Source: Funneliformis mosseae (lineage: Eukaryota > Glomeromycota > Glomeromycetes > Glomerales > Glomeraceae). From it: a stretch of DNA of 11,586 nucleotides. A program made the translations under genes and the position numbers. The notes under the pieces are model-generated. The model had not been told where the DNA came from. It did no database searches and saw only the letters and a program-made list of their open reading frames with translations. Shown piece by piece: positions 1 through 7,929 of the stretch. Each line of letters starts with the position of its first letter. The first letter of the stretch is position 1. The stretch lies in the NCBI GenBank assembly GCA_910592005.1, contig CAJVPP010003458.1:1-11586 (forward strand), in the 5' to 3' direction.

Positions 1-51
1 AAACGATGTGCGAAAAAGAATGAGTATACTGAATAATAGTGATTTTTACTA

Positions 52-76
52 TTTTTTTTTTCTCTTTCTTTTTTTT

Positions 77-130
<54 letters not shown>

Positions 131-131
131 T

Positions 132-181
<50 letters not shown>
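52..181. repeat. Long poly(T) tract (poly(A) on the minus strand)
   Basis: About 130 bases are almost pure T on the plus strand, interrupted by a few C near the left end and two G at 130 and 132. On the minus strand this is a long A tract lying about 110 bases past the stop codon of the secreted-protein gene, with AATAAA-type motifs between the two. It could be a simple homopolymer expansion or the remains of a retroposed poly(A) tail. The apparent poly-Phe reading frames across it are not genes. Its exact length is likely to be unreliable in an assembly. Confidence 0.95.
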
Positions 182-184
<3 letters not shown>

Positions 185-186
185 GT

Positions 187-213
187 ACATTTATTTATTT
201 TTATTTTTATTTA
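187..213 (-). promoter_or_regulatory. Candidate polyadenylation signals (AATAAA cluster)
   Basis: Read on the minus strand, this stretch contains several overlapping AATAAA or AATAAAA motifs about 80 to 105 bases downstream of the stop codon of the gene at 293-847. That spacing suits a fungal 3' end. The region is so A/T-rich that such motifs also occur by chance, so the call is moderate to weak. Confidence 0.4.
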
Positions 214-292
214 CATATGTCCAAAATATAAAGGAAAAAAAATAGAAAAGATAAAAGATTCACAAGCATAAGAAAACATTAAATATTACAAT

Positions 293-847
293 TTAAAAGT
301 GTTGTCCCTTGAAATATTTTGATTCTAACAAATGCTCGGTTTTGTGGAATTGAGCAGGACAGGTAGAAGATACAACCGAGTCGCGTATATGATAGAATTT
401 CACCCATCCATTAGCGTAACTATCGGTTCCATCGAGAGGAAAGTCACTAGATTTCTTCAAGTTTAACATTAATTTGGCCGAGTTGTCATCCTTATTAATG
501 ATTAATCCACGCCGAAACAGTTGAGACAAGTCTCTGCGTAAAGTATTATCCGGATTCAATAGGTAGAAATGATAATTTCTTAAGTTTGAATCACTGGGCA
601 AGTTGGTGAAATGACCTCTTATAACCGTTTGTTGTCTTTTACTATAATAACACGAAGAGATGTATCCTTGAATCTCTCTTGCTTCTTTGTGATATGTTGT
701 GTGCGATAAAAGGTTCGCATGAACGCATATTTGATTTCGATTATAAAGTTGAAATTGTTGAGTGAAATCGATGGACGCTGCTGAGATTGTCCATAAAAGC
801 GATAACAACGTCGTAAGTGTTAAAAGAATTTGCATTATTTTTGTCAT
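293..847 (-). CDS. Small predicted secreted protein of unknown function
   Basis: This intronless gene encodes 184 residues. The N-terminus is a convincing signal peptide: Lys3, then a hydrophobic core (residues 6-21, rich in Leu, Ile and Thr), then a small-residue site ending in Ser-Ala-Ala (22-24), with cleavage predicted after 23 or 24. No other membrane segment is visible, so the mature protein of about 160 residues should enter the secretory pathway. It has three cysteines (41, 66, 163), enough for one disulfide, and an alternation of polar and hydrophobic residues that suggests beta structure. No Asn-X-Ser/Thr site, catalytic motif or known domain is recognised. A second Met at position 5 would also leave a working signal peptide. 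Base composition is less A/T-rich than the flanks, which supports real coding. The next gene, 1.4 kb away, has the same orientation but no visible link. In a symbiotic fungus it would be an effector candidate; that is inference. Confidence 0.75.
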   Translation of the reverse strand: MTKIMQILLTLTTLLSLLWTISAASIDFTQQFQLYNRNQICVHANLLSHTTYHKEAREIQGYISSCYYSKRQQTVIRGHFTNLPSDSNLRNYHFYLLNPDNTLRRDLSQLFRRGLIINKDDNSAKLMLNLKKSSDFPLDGTDSYANGWVKFYHIRDSVVSSTCPAQFHKTEHLLESKYFKGQHF

Positions 848-975
848 AATAATTTTTTTTTTTTTTTATCTTTATGATTTCGTTAAAAGTGGAGTTTTTT
901 TTTTTTAATTTTTATTGAAATTATTTTTTGGGTAAAAAAACGATCCGTCTCAATTGAAAAAAAAAAAACAAGTCA

Positions 976-982
976 ATTTATA
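976..982 (-). promoter_or_regulatory. TATA-like site upstream of the secreted-protein gene
   Basis: TATAAAT on the minus strand, about 130 bases before the ATG at 847. Position and sequence suit a core promoter, but the A/T-rich background makes chance matches common. The A-rich stretch directly before the start codon fits fungal 5' leaders. Confidence 0.25.
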
Positions 983-2079
983 TTTATGAATGACTATAGA
1001 ATAATGATTACTATGACTGTCGTGAAATGTTTAAATACAGTAGTACCTCATTACAAGAATAAAAGTCTATATTTATCATATCACATTGATGATAAGCCCC
1101 CCTCCTTAGAACATTTTACTTAATATAGAAAATTTTCGGTGATTCGCTGCTGGAATTCCGATATAATCATATAATCAATTATCACAATATATAAATTTAA
1201 TATAAAACAAGATTTGGATTCAATCTATTATTTAAAAAAATTTTCTTTCCTAATCCATTTTAACAAAGAGGTTTCAATCAAGAAAGTGCTAATTAATTTT
1301 TACCAAATTCGGCATGCGTTACCAAACATATATCCCGAAATAATGGATAAATTTCTTCATTTTTAAAAAAGAGAAAAAAAAAAAAATTCACAAGAAAAAA
1401 ATAATTGAAAGTGACGCGATACTCCATAACGGAATAGATAAATAACCATTTAACCCTTTTAAATTATCATTTTTATTATCTGTAATTATAAAGTTTAACT
1501 TTTTTTTTTTTTTTTTCTTTTGCATATTGGGTTCAAAACATATTGTGTTATAGAGATAATGTAGCGAAACATAAATTCTCACTTTTTGAATTACCTCCCA
1601 TTGTCTGTACTACAAAAGATTTTAAGTTTTTCAATCCTTTTTTTTTTTTTTTTATTGTTGTTACTGACTATAAGCCAATTCTTCTATTATTGTATCTAAA
1701 AGATAAGATTTTAAAAATAGCTTGTCTCCTTCCTTTGAGTATTTGCTAAATTTGTAAATTTTTTTTTGTTTTTTTTTATGTAACGATGAAATATTTCTCG
1801 TGTTGTCGCATGAATATTTATAAATCTTTGATTTAATAAACCTTTTATGAAATAGTTAATATTAAACTATAAAACCTTCGCATGTGGTGTCCTTTTAATC
1901 ATAATTTTTTTCTTTTTTTTTTATAGAAATATCATATATTTTATGTTACTTTTGTTTTCTAAATGTCAAACTTAAATTTTCGAAATGACTTTTATCAAAC
2001 CAATCGAAATAAAAAAGATTGATTTTATAATTAATGATCATAATGAAAAAGTGATAGTTATAGCAACAATTTTAGATCT

Positions 2080-2115
2080 GCCATCCTGTGACTTGGACAT
2101 GCGAGTCAAGATGGC
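2080..2115. repeat. Imperfect inverted repeat
   Basis: The arms GCCATC (2080-2085) and GATGGC (2110-2115) are exact complements. Pairing continues inward imperfectly through TGACT and AGTCA. The G/C content is above that of the surroundings. It could form a small hairpin. No T run or gene context makes it a terminator, and a chance origin is possible. Confidence 0.4.
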
Positions 2116-2305
2116 TTTTATGAACTAAATCAAAAGGTTTTCATCTAATTTAATTTCAATTATATGGAAAAACAATTTAACCGGCTTTAATCTTTAAATT
2201 TTTAAATTTTTATAATTTAAATTTTAATACTAATATACAAATAAATGTGATATATTATATAAGTATTGTAATATAATAAAAAATGATCCTTAAACTTAAT
2301 TCCCT

Positions 2306-3523
2306 TTAAACCTTTGTAAATAAACGAATTAAATCTGAAAGTGAAAGAACATCAATAACTTTCTTTTCATCATCAACGATCCATAAGCGATGAAGATGGC
2401 TCTCAGTGATTAATTTTAGCGCTTCTCCAAGCGAACTATCTTTTTTGACTGTAAATGGGTTTAAGATCGCATCTGCGTTTGGAAGGGTCTATATAAATAT
2501 GAATGATTAAGGAGCGTATTAGTAAAATTTAAATTAAAACGGAAAAAAATTTTTTAATTATATCATTGCACGTACAGCCAAGAATTTAAGAACTGGTAAA
2601 ACGAGATTGTTAATGGACTTATAGTCCAGGCCACGTAAATCTGATACAGAGAGATTTCCAACTAATTGTTTGGTATTGCTATAAAGGAAAAAATTATTAA
2701 ACATTTTAAACCCCTCAATAGTAAAGTAAATAGAATCCTTTATATAGGACATCAACTTACTGGTTTATAATCGGAATTCCCATAAGATTTCTTTCAGCCA
2801 TCCTACGATAAACATTTAAAGCTGTTTCATTGTCTCTTCCAATAACAATTTCACGATCTCTTCCAGACAAACCAAAACTCTCCAGAGATGCATTCAAATC
2901 AATTCCTGGTAAAACTTCAGGATGTGCATGTGCATATCTTATAATATCAGTTTGCGTTAAGATATATGGAGGAACTTTGTTTAAATAATCAATAACCAAT
3001 GAACGATGGACGTTCTTAGAAAACGCCTCAAGGGTCTACGAACGACACAATAAAAAAAAAAAATTAATATAAAAATTAATAAATGTAAAAAAAAATAAAA
3101 AAAAAAATATCAAATACATAAAAAAATCCAATATATAAAATTTTCTCATTTGATTTGTACCTTAAGTATAGGTTCGTTAGCGTCAGATTTAAACATCCTA
3201 TAACTTTCTTGTTCGGAATCTAAAGGCATAACTACTTCAATCGGATTATTCAAATTATGACTTTTTTCACTATCCAAATAATTTGGTAATTTTTCATCAG
3301 CAACGGCTTCTTTAATGATGTAATTTAACACATCAATCAAATTTACTATGGTAACAATATTATCAGAATCATGAGAGTAAATTGGTAGAGACGTAATATT
3401 GTGTTTTGCCATATCTTTCAATGCTTCACGAACTGTAATAACAGGTTTTGCTGCGATTAGTGTCGGTTTATGCGCAGAACCTTTAATCTGCAAAGGTGTC
3501 AATTCGGTTAATTTAGTTGCCAT
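2306..3523 (-). CDS. Four-CBS-domain protein (AMPK-gamma/SNF4-like)
   Basis: Four exons join into one open frame of 307 residues: 3523-3161, 3035-2761, 2678-2576 and 2488-2306 (stop TAA 2308-2306). CBS motifs bind adenine nucleotides, and four in one chain form two Bateman modules, as in the gamma subunit of AMPK/SNF1 kinase, which senses AMP/ATP. Visible landmarks are ITSLPIY (43-49) in CBS1, VHRSLVID (130-137) and LTQTD (147-151) in CBS2, GIPIIN (207-212) and SVSD (223-226) in CBS3, and LHRLWIVD (279-286) and SLSD (296-299) in CBS4. The Ser/Thr-x-x-Asp motifs are the usual ribose contacts; CBS1 lacks one (its strand reads TIVNLIDV). The length is close to the typical gamma size of about 320. 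No signal peptide or membrane segment is seen, so it is probably cytosolic or nuclear. The start is the first ATG in the frame, with an intact N-terminal CBS. Whether it is the true gamma subunit or a related CBS-only adaptor (SDS23-like) cannot be settled by eye. Confidence 0.88.
2489..2575 (-). other. Intron 3 of the CBS gene
   Basis: 87 bases, phase 0, donor GTACGT and acceptor TATATAG. The other GT nearby (2571-2570) would break the frame, so this donor is preferred. It joins the third CBS motif to the fourth. Confidence 0.85.
2679..2760 (-). other. Intron 2 of the CBS gene
   Basis: 82 bases, with the strong donor GTAAGT and the acceptor TTTATAG. It splits a codon after its second base (CA|C, His213), and the frames on both sides agree. 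Confidence 0.88.
3036..3160 (-). other. Intron 1 of the CBS gene
   Basis: 125 bases, phase 0. The donor is GTACAA after AAG at 3161 and the acceptor is CGTAG before ACC at 3035. It is very A/T-rich. Reading through gives four extra residues and a stop, so splicing is needed for the second CBS motif. Confidence 0.85.
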
Positions 3524-3628
3524 GTCTTTAAAGATAATGTGAGAAAAATGAGAAATAATTCACTAGGAAATATTAAAATTTTGGATTTAAATAGGTTTAC
3601 AACAAACGCCAAGAAAGAGATTGTGCAA

Positions 3629-3635
3629 ATTTATA
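3629..3635 (-). promoter_or_regulatory. TATA-like site upstream of the CBS gene
   Basis: TATAAAT on the minus strand, about 106 bases before the ATG at 3523. It is a plausible core promoter element, weakened by the A/T-rich background. Confidence 0.3.
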
Positions 3636-3641
3636 CTACTC

Positions 3642-3710
3642 ATCATACGATTTTAAACGATCTAATCAAATAAATAAACCTCAGCCAACGTCGATCATAC
3701 GATTTTTAAA
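3642..3710. repeat. Direct repeat pair in the CBS gene upstream region
   Basis: ATCATACGATTTTAAA (3642-3657) returns as ATCATACGATTTTTAAA (3694-3710), differing by one T. The copies start 52 bases apart and lie 119 to 187 bases before the CBS start codon. They could be paired binding sites in the promoter or a small local duplication. Confidence 0.6.
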
Positions 3711-3745
3711 TATTAGATATTTTAAAAGAGATGTAAGAAAAAAAA

Positions 3746-3776
3746 AGCGCGACTTATAAAAGCGCGAGACTTATAA
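3746..3776. repeat. GCGCGA..CTTATAA direct repeat
   Basis: AGCGCGACTTATAA (3746-3759) is followed one base later by AGCGCGAGACTTATAA (3761-3776); the second copy has two extra bases. This G/C-rich core stands out in A/T-rich DNA, about 225 to 250 bases upstream of the CBS start. It may be regulatory (CGCG cores occur in fungal cell-cycle factor sites), or simply a tandem duplication. Confidence 0.5.
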
Positions 3777-4261
3777 CGGCCACTGAAAACAGCTCACAAA
3801 GATTTTCTGACACAAATAAAAAGAGAATTTATGATAAGTTCCCGAAATTATGGTTTTCCAATTTGAACGTTGTCAACTTTATTGATTTCGTGATGTTATC
3901 CGTGCTATGTTGGAAATACCAGCATTAATAAAAATAAACAAGGAAAATGGCAAGAGCATTTATTTCTTCTCATGCACATGTATAACCGCTTTTTTCAAGC
4001 TCTTTCAAAATCGATCGGGTGTCCCTAAAAAAAAAAAAAATAATTTTTCAATTTTTATATTTAATAAATTTATATTATGGGAAATGATTTTGATGGAGAT
4101 CATTTAATTAGAAGAAAATCGATTTCGTAAATGATCTATTTTATGACTCATCTTTACCAAACTTTTTTATACTTATCTTTCAAACTGACGAAGAATGTTT
4201 GTGTAACATAATCAAATAATGCAGAAGATTATTTTTTTCGGCTGATATCTCGATTCTTGGA
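3777..4261. other. Region with no recognisable gene between the CBS promoter and the gypsy fragment
   Basis: A 66-codon plus-strand frame (3907-4107) runs through an A tract and shows no domain. No LTR, primer-binding site or gag sequence of the gypsy element was found here, although eroded element sequence may extend leftward. Otherwise nothing is supported. Confidence 0.5.
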
Positions 4262-5375
4262 TTTGTGGCATCCATGGTTCGAAAATTACACCAATATCAA
4301 ACCATACGCGATTATTAAATCGACACGCAACCTCCAAAAGTCAATGGATTTCGCCTGTCGTAGTTGTTGAAAGGAAAAATGGCAAGAAACGTCTGTGTTG
4401 ATTATCATAAAACTGAATAGCGTTACAAAAAAGGACGATTACCCGCTACCACGAATTGATAATATGTTGGAAACATTAGAAGGATCAAAATGGTTCACCT
4501 CCTTCGATCTTGCCAGCGGATTTTGGCAAGTTGAATTAGATCCAAAGGAGAACATATAAATTCAACATTATGCCCTTCGGACTTTGCAACATTTCAACGG
4601 TTAATGGATACTGTCCTACGTGATATTTTATGGCAATACGTAGTCGTATATGTTGACGATATTAATATTGGATTTAAAACGTTCAACAAACCCCTCTTAC
4701 ATTTAGAACAAGTATTCATACGATTGTGACAAGCTGGATTGAAGTTAAGCCCAGAAAAATGTTTCTTCTTTGAGCAAAATTGCCAATCCTCGGACATGTA
4801 ATCAGAAGAGAAGGAATTCAAACTGACCCTGATAAAGTAACCGTTATAAAGAACTTAACCATTTCAAAGGATCTAACGCAACTCAGAGGATGCATTGATT
4901 TGGCATCCTACTACAGAAATTCATTAGAAGATTTGCCAATATCGTTGAACCCTTAAACAGGTATTAAAGACACTTCCTATGTTTAGACCCTACATTAACA
5001 GAAGGCTTTTGAATGACTTGAAGGTTGCATAATAATTCAACCGATCCTCACATACCCAGAATTTGATAGACCTTTCATTCACTATACTGATGCTTCTTTC
5101 TTTGCTTTAGGAGCAATTCTCTTCCAAAAGGCTAAACAAAAGATAGAATGAGTTATCACATACACAAGTAGAACATTAAGGCCATTTGAAAGAAAATATT
5201 CTGTTGATTAGAATGCTTGACTGTTATCTGGGTTGTAAAATACTATTATCATTATTTATATAGATATAAATTTAATGTGATTATCAACCATGTTACCTTG
5301 GCTTACTTGATATATATGACAAATCCTGTTGGAAGACTTAGACATTAGCTTATAATACTCAACGCTTATGAAAAC
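4262..5375 (+). mobile_element. Ty3/gypsy LTR-retrotransposon fragment (pol: RT and RNase H), decayed
   Basis: Pieces in several plus-strand frames line up, in order, with Ty3/gypsy pol. They are the SPVVVVE run with KNGKKRLC (near 4340-4395), KLNSVTKKDDYPLPRID (near 4412-4463), the FDLASGFWQVELDP block (near 4504-4545), FNIMPFGLCN, TFQRLMD, the catalytic YVDD box (4649-4660), LSPEKC, then RNase H with YTDAS (near 5084-5098), ITYTSRTLRPFERKYSV, and a tail ending in NPVGRLRH and NAYE. Between blocks there are stops, small deletions (two bases in a GTGT run near 4393; tens of bases near 4552) and frameshifts. No LTRs, gag, protease or integrase were recognised. The right end stops where LINE-type sequence begins. 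It is a truncated, inactive copy. The frame on the opposite strand at 4594-4821 is only its shadow. Confidence 0.88.
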
Positions 5376-5472
5376 TCTTTCTCGCTCTCTACAATACCCA
5401 AAAATTTAGAAAAAACAAATTTTATTTTTCAAAGAAAACTTATTTTTTTATTAAAAACTTTAATTATATAAT
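5376..5472. other. Junction between the gypsy remnant and the LINE-like element
   Basis: Recognisable gypsy coding fades after about 5375, and the next coding-like ATG is at 5473. The stretch is A/T-rich with runs of A and T and shows no clear duplication that would mark an insertion. It may hold the 5' end of the right-hand element. Confidence 0.4.
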
Positions 5473-5827
5473 ATGTCTCTTGATATTTTTAAAAACCTTT
5501 TTACTAAAGAAGTCTTAAACTTTCAAAACTAAAAAATTATATCACGCCTGAACTTGAAAAAAGAGACTTTATCATCATGGAATTTCTCACTTATGAAACA
5601 TCAGAAGTTTTCTGGCTGGTCAGAAAATTAAATGAAGAATACCTCAAAGCTTTCCCAGCAAAACGTATAGCTCAAGAAATATTTCTCAACAATAATTTTA
5701 TAGATAACCTTGTGAGATCTTGTGCTTACAACATTTATGAAACAGGAACGAGCGATCATGGAACAATAAAATAGAAAATATAATCTCAAATACAATTGAA
5801 ACTGCTCTTCCTACTGTTAACATGTAA
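5473..5827 (+). pseudogene. Small coding segment of unknown family, frameshifted
   Basis: A protein-like reading of about 115 residues runs from ATG 5473 to TAA 5825-5827 if two frame changes are allowed, near 5512 and near 5748. The clearest part is open from 5511 to about 5750, with ATG at 5577. It is rich in aromatic and charged residues (ETSEVFWLVRKLNEEYLKAF, then FIDNLVRSCAYNIYETGT), looks alpha-helical, and continues after the second shift as NERSWNNKIENIISN and ALPTVNM. Its composition is much more protein-like than random A/T-rich frames, and the sense resumes across both shifts, which argues for a decayed real gene. No domain is recognised. It lies 5' of ORF1 of the LINE-like element on the same strand, so it may be an extra element-encoded protein, or a separate repeat gene caught between the two elements. 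Confidence 0.5.
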
Positions 5828-6237
5828 TTCTTGCGAATTATGACTGTTAGACGGAGTGTTCAAGCAGTTTATTCTTTTTAATTGAGCAGTAATCTTTCAA
5901 TAGTTACAAGCTTTAACTCAGACGATTTATCAAAGTATTTATATTATTATAACGAGTTACGATTTAACAGATTGCCAGTAAATTGTATTTATAAATAATA
6001 TGTTTATTCACGAATAAAATAATGATAAAGATAAAGAAAAGAAAAGTAAAAGAAAATAAGGAAGAAAAATAAGAAAGAAAAGAAACAAAATACTAAAGCT
6101 AAAAGGTGACACAGTAGGCCAGTTGTCTCTAAAACTACTAAAATTATCTTGCTGAATTCTAATCTATCTCTCCCTTTTTACATAAACTAAAAAAGCTACT
6201 TATTTATATAAAATAAAATACATAAAAAAATATAACT
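5828..6237. other. Spacer between the unknown segment and ORF1, with an A/G-rich stretch
   Basis: Just after TAA 5827 the same frame stays open for 15 more codons to 5873, so that stop may itself be a mutation. The rest is A/T-rich with no clear frame. Positions 6026-6090 are nearly all purine on the plus strand and in one frame read as Lys/Arg/Glu-rich residues (KDKEKKSKRK, a stop, then GRKIRKKRNK). This could be low-complexity DNA in a 5' leader or a remnant of a basic protein segment. Confidence 0.45.
6026..6090 (+). repeat. Polypurine (A/G-rich) low-complexity stretch
   Basis: Nearly every base is A or G, with a few T and one C, mostly in GAAAA and AAGAAA words. It sits upstream of ORF1 of the LINE-like element. 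It could be simple repeat DNA or a coded Lys/Arg-rich patch. Confidence 0.7.
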
Positions 6238-6345
6238 AACATGTCTAATATATCTAATATATCAATTATATCAACTATGTTAACTATGTTAAATATGTTA
6301 AATATGTCAAATATGTCTGACATATCATATATGTCAGTTATGTTA
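6238..6345 (+). repeat. 9-bp tandem repeat, about 12 copies, in frame with ORF1
   Basis: Twelve consecutive 9-base units follow a pattern close to AATATGTYA (for example AATATATCT, ACTATGTTA twice, AATATGTTA, AATATGTCA). Because the unit is a multiple of three and an ATG lies at 6241, it reads as a repeating tripeptide close to Asn-Met/Ile-Ser/Leu. Copies differ at one to three positions, so the array is not fresh. It forms the apparent N-terminus of ORF1, or a leader just before it. Confidence 0.85.
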
Positions 6346-7790
6346 AATCGGTCGATCTCCTACGCTACATGAGCTGCGTCACATTTATCCATTCACACTA
6401 CTAAAGAAAATGACAATATTATCTCAACCTTTGATAAAGAGGAACTGAACTCACAAATGGACACACTAAATAATGATGACATGCTTACAGATACCAATAT
6501 TACAAGACACAATAATCTTTCTTCGTCTTTTTCATCTTCTAACACACAACAACTTTCTTCCAAGAATCAAAACAAATTATCATCCAACAATCATAACAAA
6601 TCAACTAATAAACAAACTTATACGTCAGTTATATGACAAAAGATAATCTTAATGCGTGTGTAGATTATAATAATATTAATAATAATATTGACGTGTCATC
6701 ACACAATCCAATCAACAACAACAAACAAAATCAAAAGTTATACAAAAATGATCTCTGTCACAATTTGAAAAACTCTTCTCACGTGACTTAACCTAACAAA
6801 AAAGGAAATATTTTCACATCACTCTTAGCTTTTACTATGCCAGATGATATTAAGATAGACAAATTGAATTTCTTATCTAACCTTTTTCTCATAAACCTGG
6901 CTTTATTAATATAGACTGAAAATTTCATAACGGTAATACTAATATCTTTATAAAATTCAACAATAGAAAATTACTGTTAGATGCTATAGATGATGTTTTG
7001 TTGATTCATCTAAAACTCCCCTTCAACTTAATCAATGATACTCCCTCTCTCAATATTCATCACAATAATCCTACTTACAAACTCAAAGCAGTCCCTAGTA
7101 TTATAACACAAAATTACATTAATAGAGCTCTTTCCTATTATGTATCAATTACTTCTATTATGAACTAATATAAAAATCATTATTCTTTATTACGTGATAT
7201 TATCATCACGTTTGATAAAATTAGAAAACTACATCAATTAAATACAGCTTAGACACACAATATCAATAGACAAGTTATTAGATGTATACACATCAATATA
7301 CTATTAGAAGAATCAAAAGACAAAAACTGTTATATAGCTAGATTTAAAAGCTTCATGAACAAAACAACACCTTTTGATGCCTTCTGTACCCTAAAAGCAT
7401 TTAATGTTAGATCATGCTATTTTTACAATAATATCGCCTATGCTGCCTTTGCATCTGAAGAAGATATGAATTCTGCTTATTCACAAAAAATTTTACATAA
7501 TGGATATAAACTAGATGGAAGACCTAGAGTTCTTAATCGTTCTTATACTCAAGCTGAATTAGTTTATTTATCAGATAACACCCTCTCAGGTCTTCTGTCA
7601 ATAATTATCAAAGAAACAGATGTTTCTCATTCAACAATAATTTAAATAAAAGGAAAGGCAAAGATGTTGATTATACAACTCCTTCTACATTACACACTGA
7701 AACTTCCAGCAATAGCAACTCTAACCCATTAAATTTAATTTTATCTAAACTTCAAGAATCAAATCTCATTTGGCAAAATTAGATTCTCAG
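6241..7790 (+). pseudogene. LINE ORF1-like protein with possible RRM-like segment, broken
   Basis: ORF1 proteins of LINEs bind the element RNA. From ATG 6241 one frame runs through the 9-bp repeat, a TGA at 6370-6372, and an Asn/Ser/Gln/Lys-rich stretch to TGA 6634-6636. The sense continues in another frame from ATG 6633 (MTKDNL...) into KKGNIFTSLLAFTMPDD and further blocks. A later open piece (7355-7645) contains YNNIAYAAFASEEDMNSA, which resembles the RNP1 strand and helix of an RNA-recognition motif, followed by GYKLDGRPRVL. After the stop at 7643-7645 the sense shifts frame again to a Lys/Arg patch (KRKGKD, near 7650) and a helical end (LSKLQES, LAKLDSQILAFTNH). At least four frameshifts and several stops are present, so it is inactive. 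The RRM reading is by eye only; zinc-knuckle motifs were not seen. Confidence 0.6.
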
Positions 7791-7929
7791 ATCCTCGCCT
7801 TTACCAATCATGATAAGCCTACGACTCATTAGTTATAATATACTTCACACCAGGCGAATTACAGCTAAAGAGTATTTCTACTGATAACTGGAATATTTCT
7901 AATATTAATACAGATGTTACTTCTTCTTA

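Larger units (their letters stand above)
848..2305. other. A/T-rich intergenic region without a recognisable gene
   Basis: About 1.46 kb separates the two minus-strand genes. It holds many A or T runs of 8 to 16 bases (for example near 853-867, 893-906, 958-968, 1375-1386, 1501-1516 and 1639-1653). The short reading frames here, such as those near 1388-1582 and 1543-1749, run through homopolymers and show no protein-like pattern. The region should contain the promoter of the secreted-protein gene and the 3' end of the CBS gene. No tRNA, rRNA or transposon remnant was recognised. Confidence 0.7.

Noticed and set aside
8..271. Open frames rich in Phe across the poly(T) tract
   Set aside because: They are simply the translation of a T homopolymer, with no other protein feature.
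1388..1749. Two overlapping 64 to 68-codon frames on opposite strands
   Set aside because: Both run through A/T homopolymers and have no domain, context or codon pattern that supports coding.
3754..3761. TATAAAAG on the plus strand as a promoter of a rightward gene
   Set aside because: No intact gene lies downstream on that strand; only a decayed gypsy fragment follows 500 bases later.
3907..4107. 66-codon plus-strand frame with a hydrophobic middle
   Set aside because: It crosses an A tract, shows no conserved motif and lies next to transposon debris; chance is more likely.
4594..4821. 75-codon minus-strand frame with several Cys
   Set aside because: It is the antisense of the gypsy reverse transcriptase around the YVDD box.
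6238..6345. CRISPR-like array
   Set aside because: The units are 9 bases, directly tandem and without spacers, in eukaryotic transposon context.
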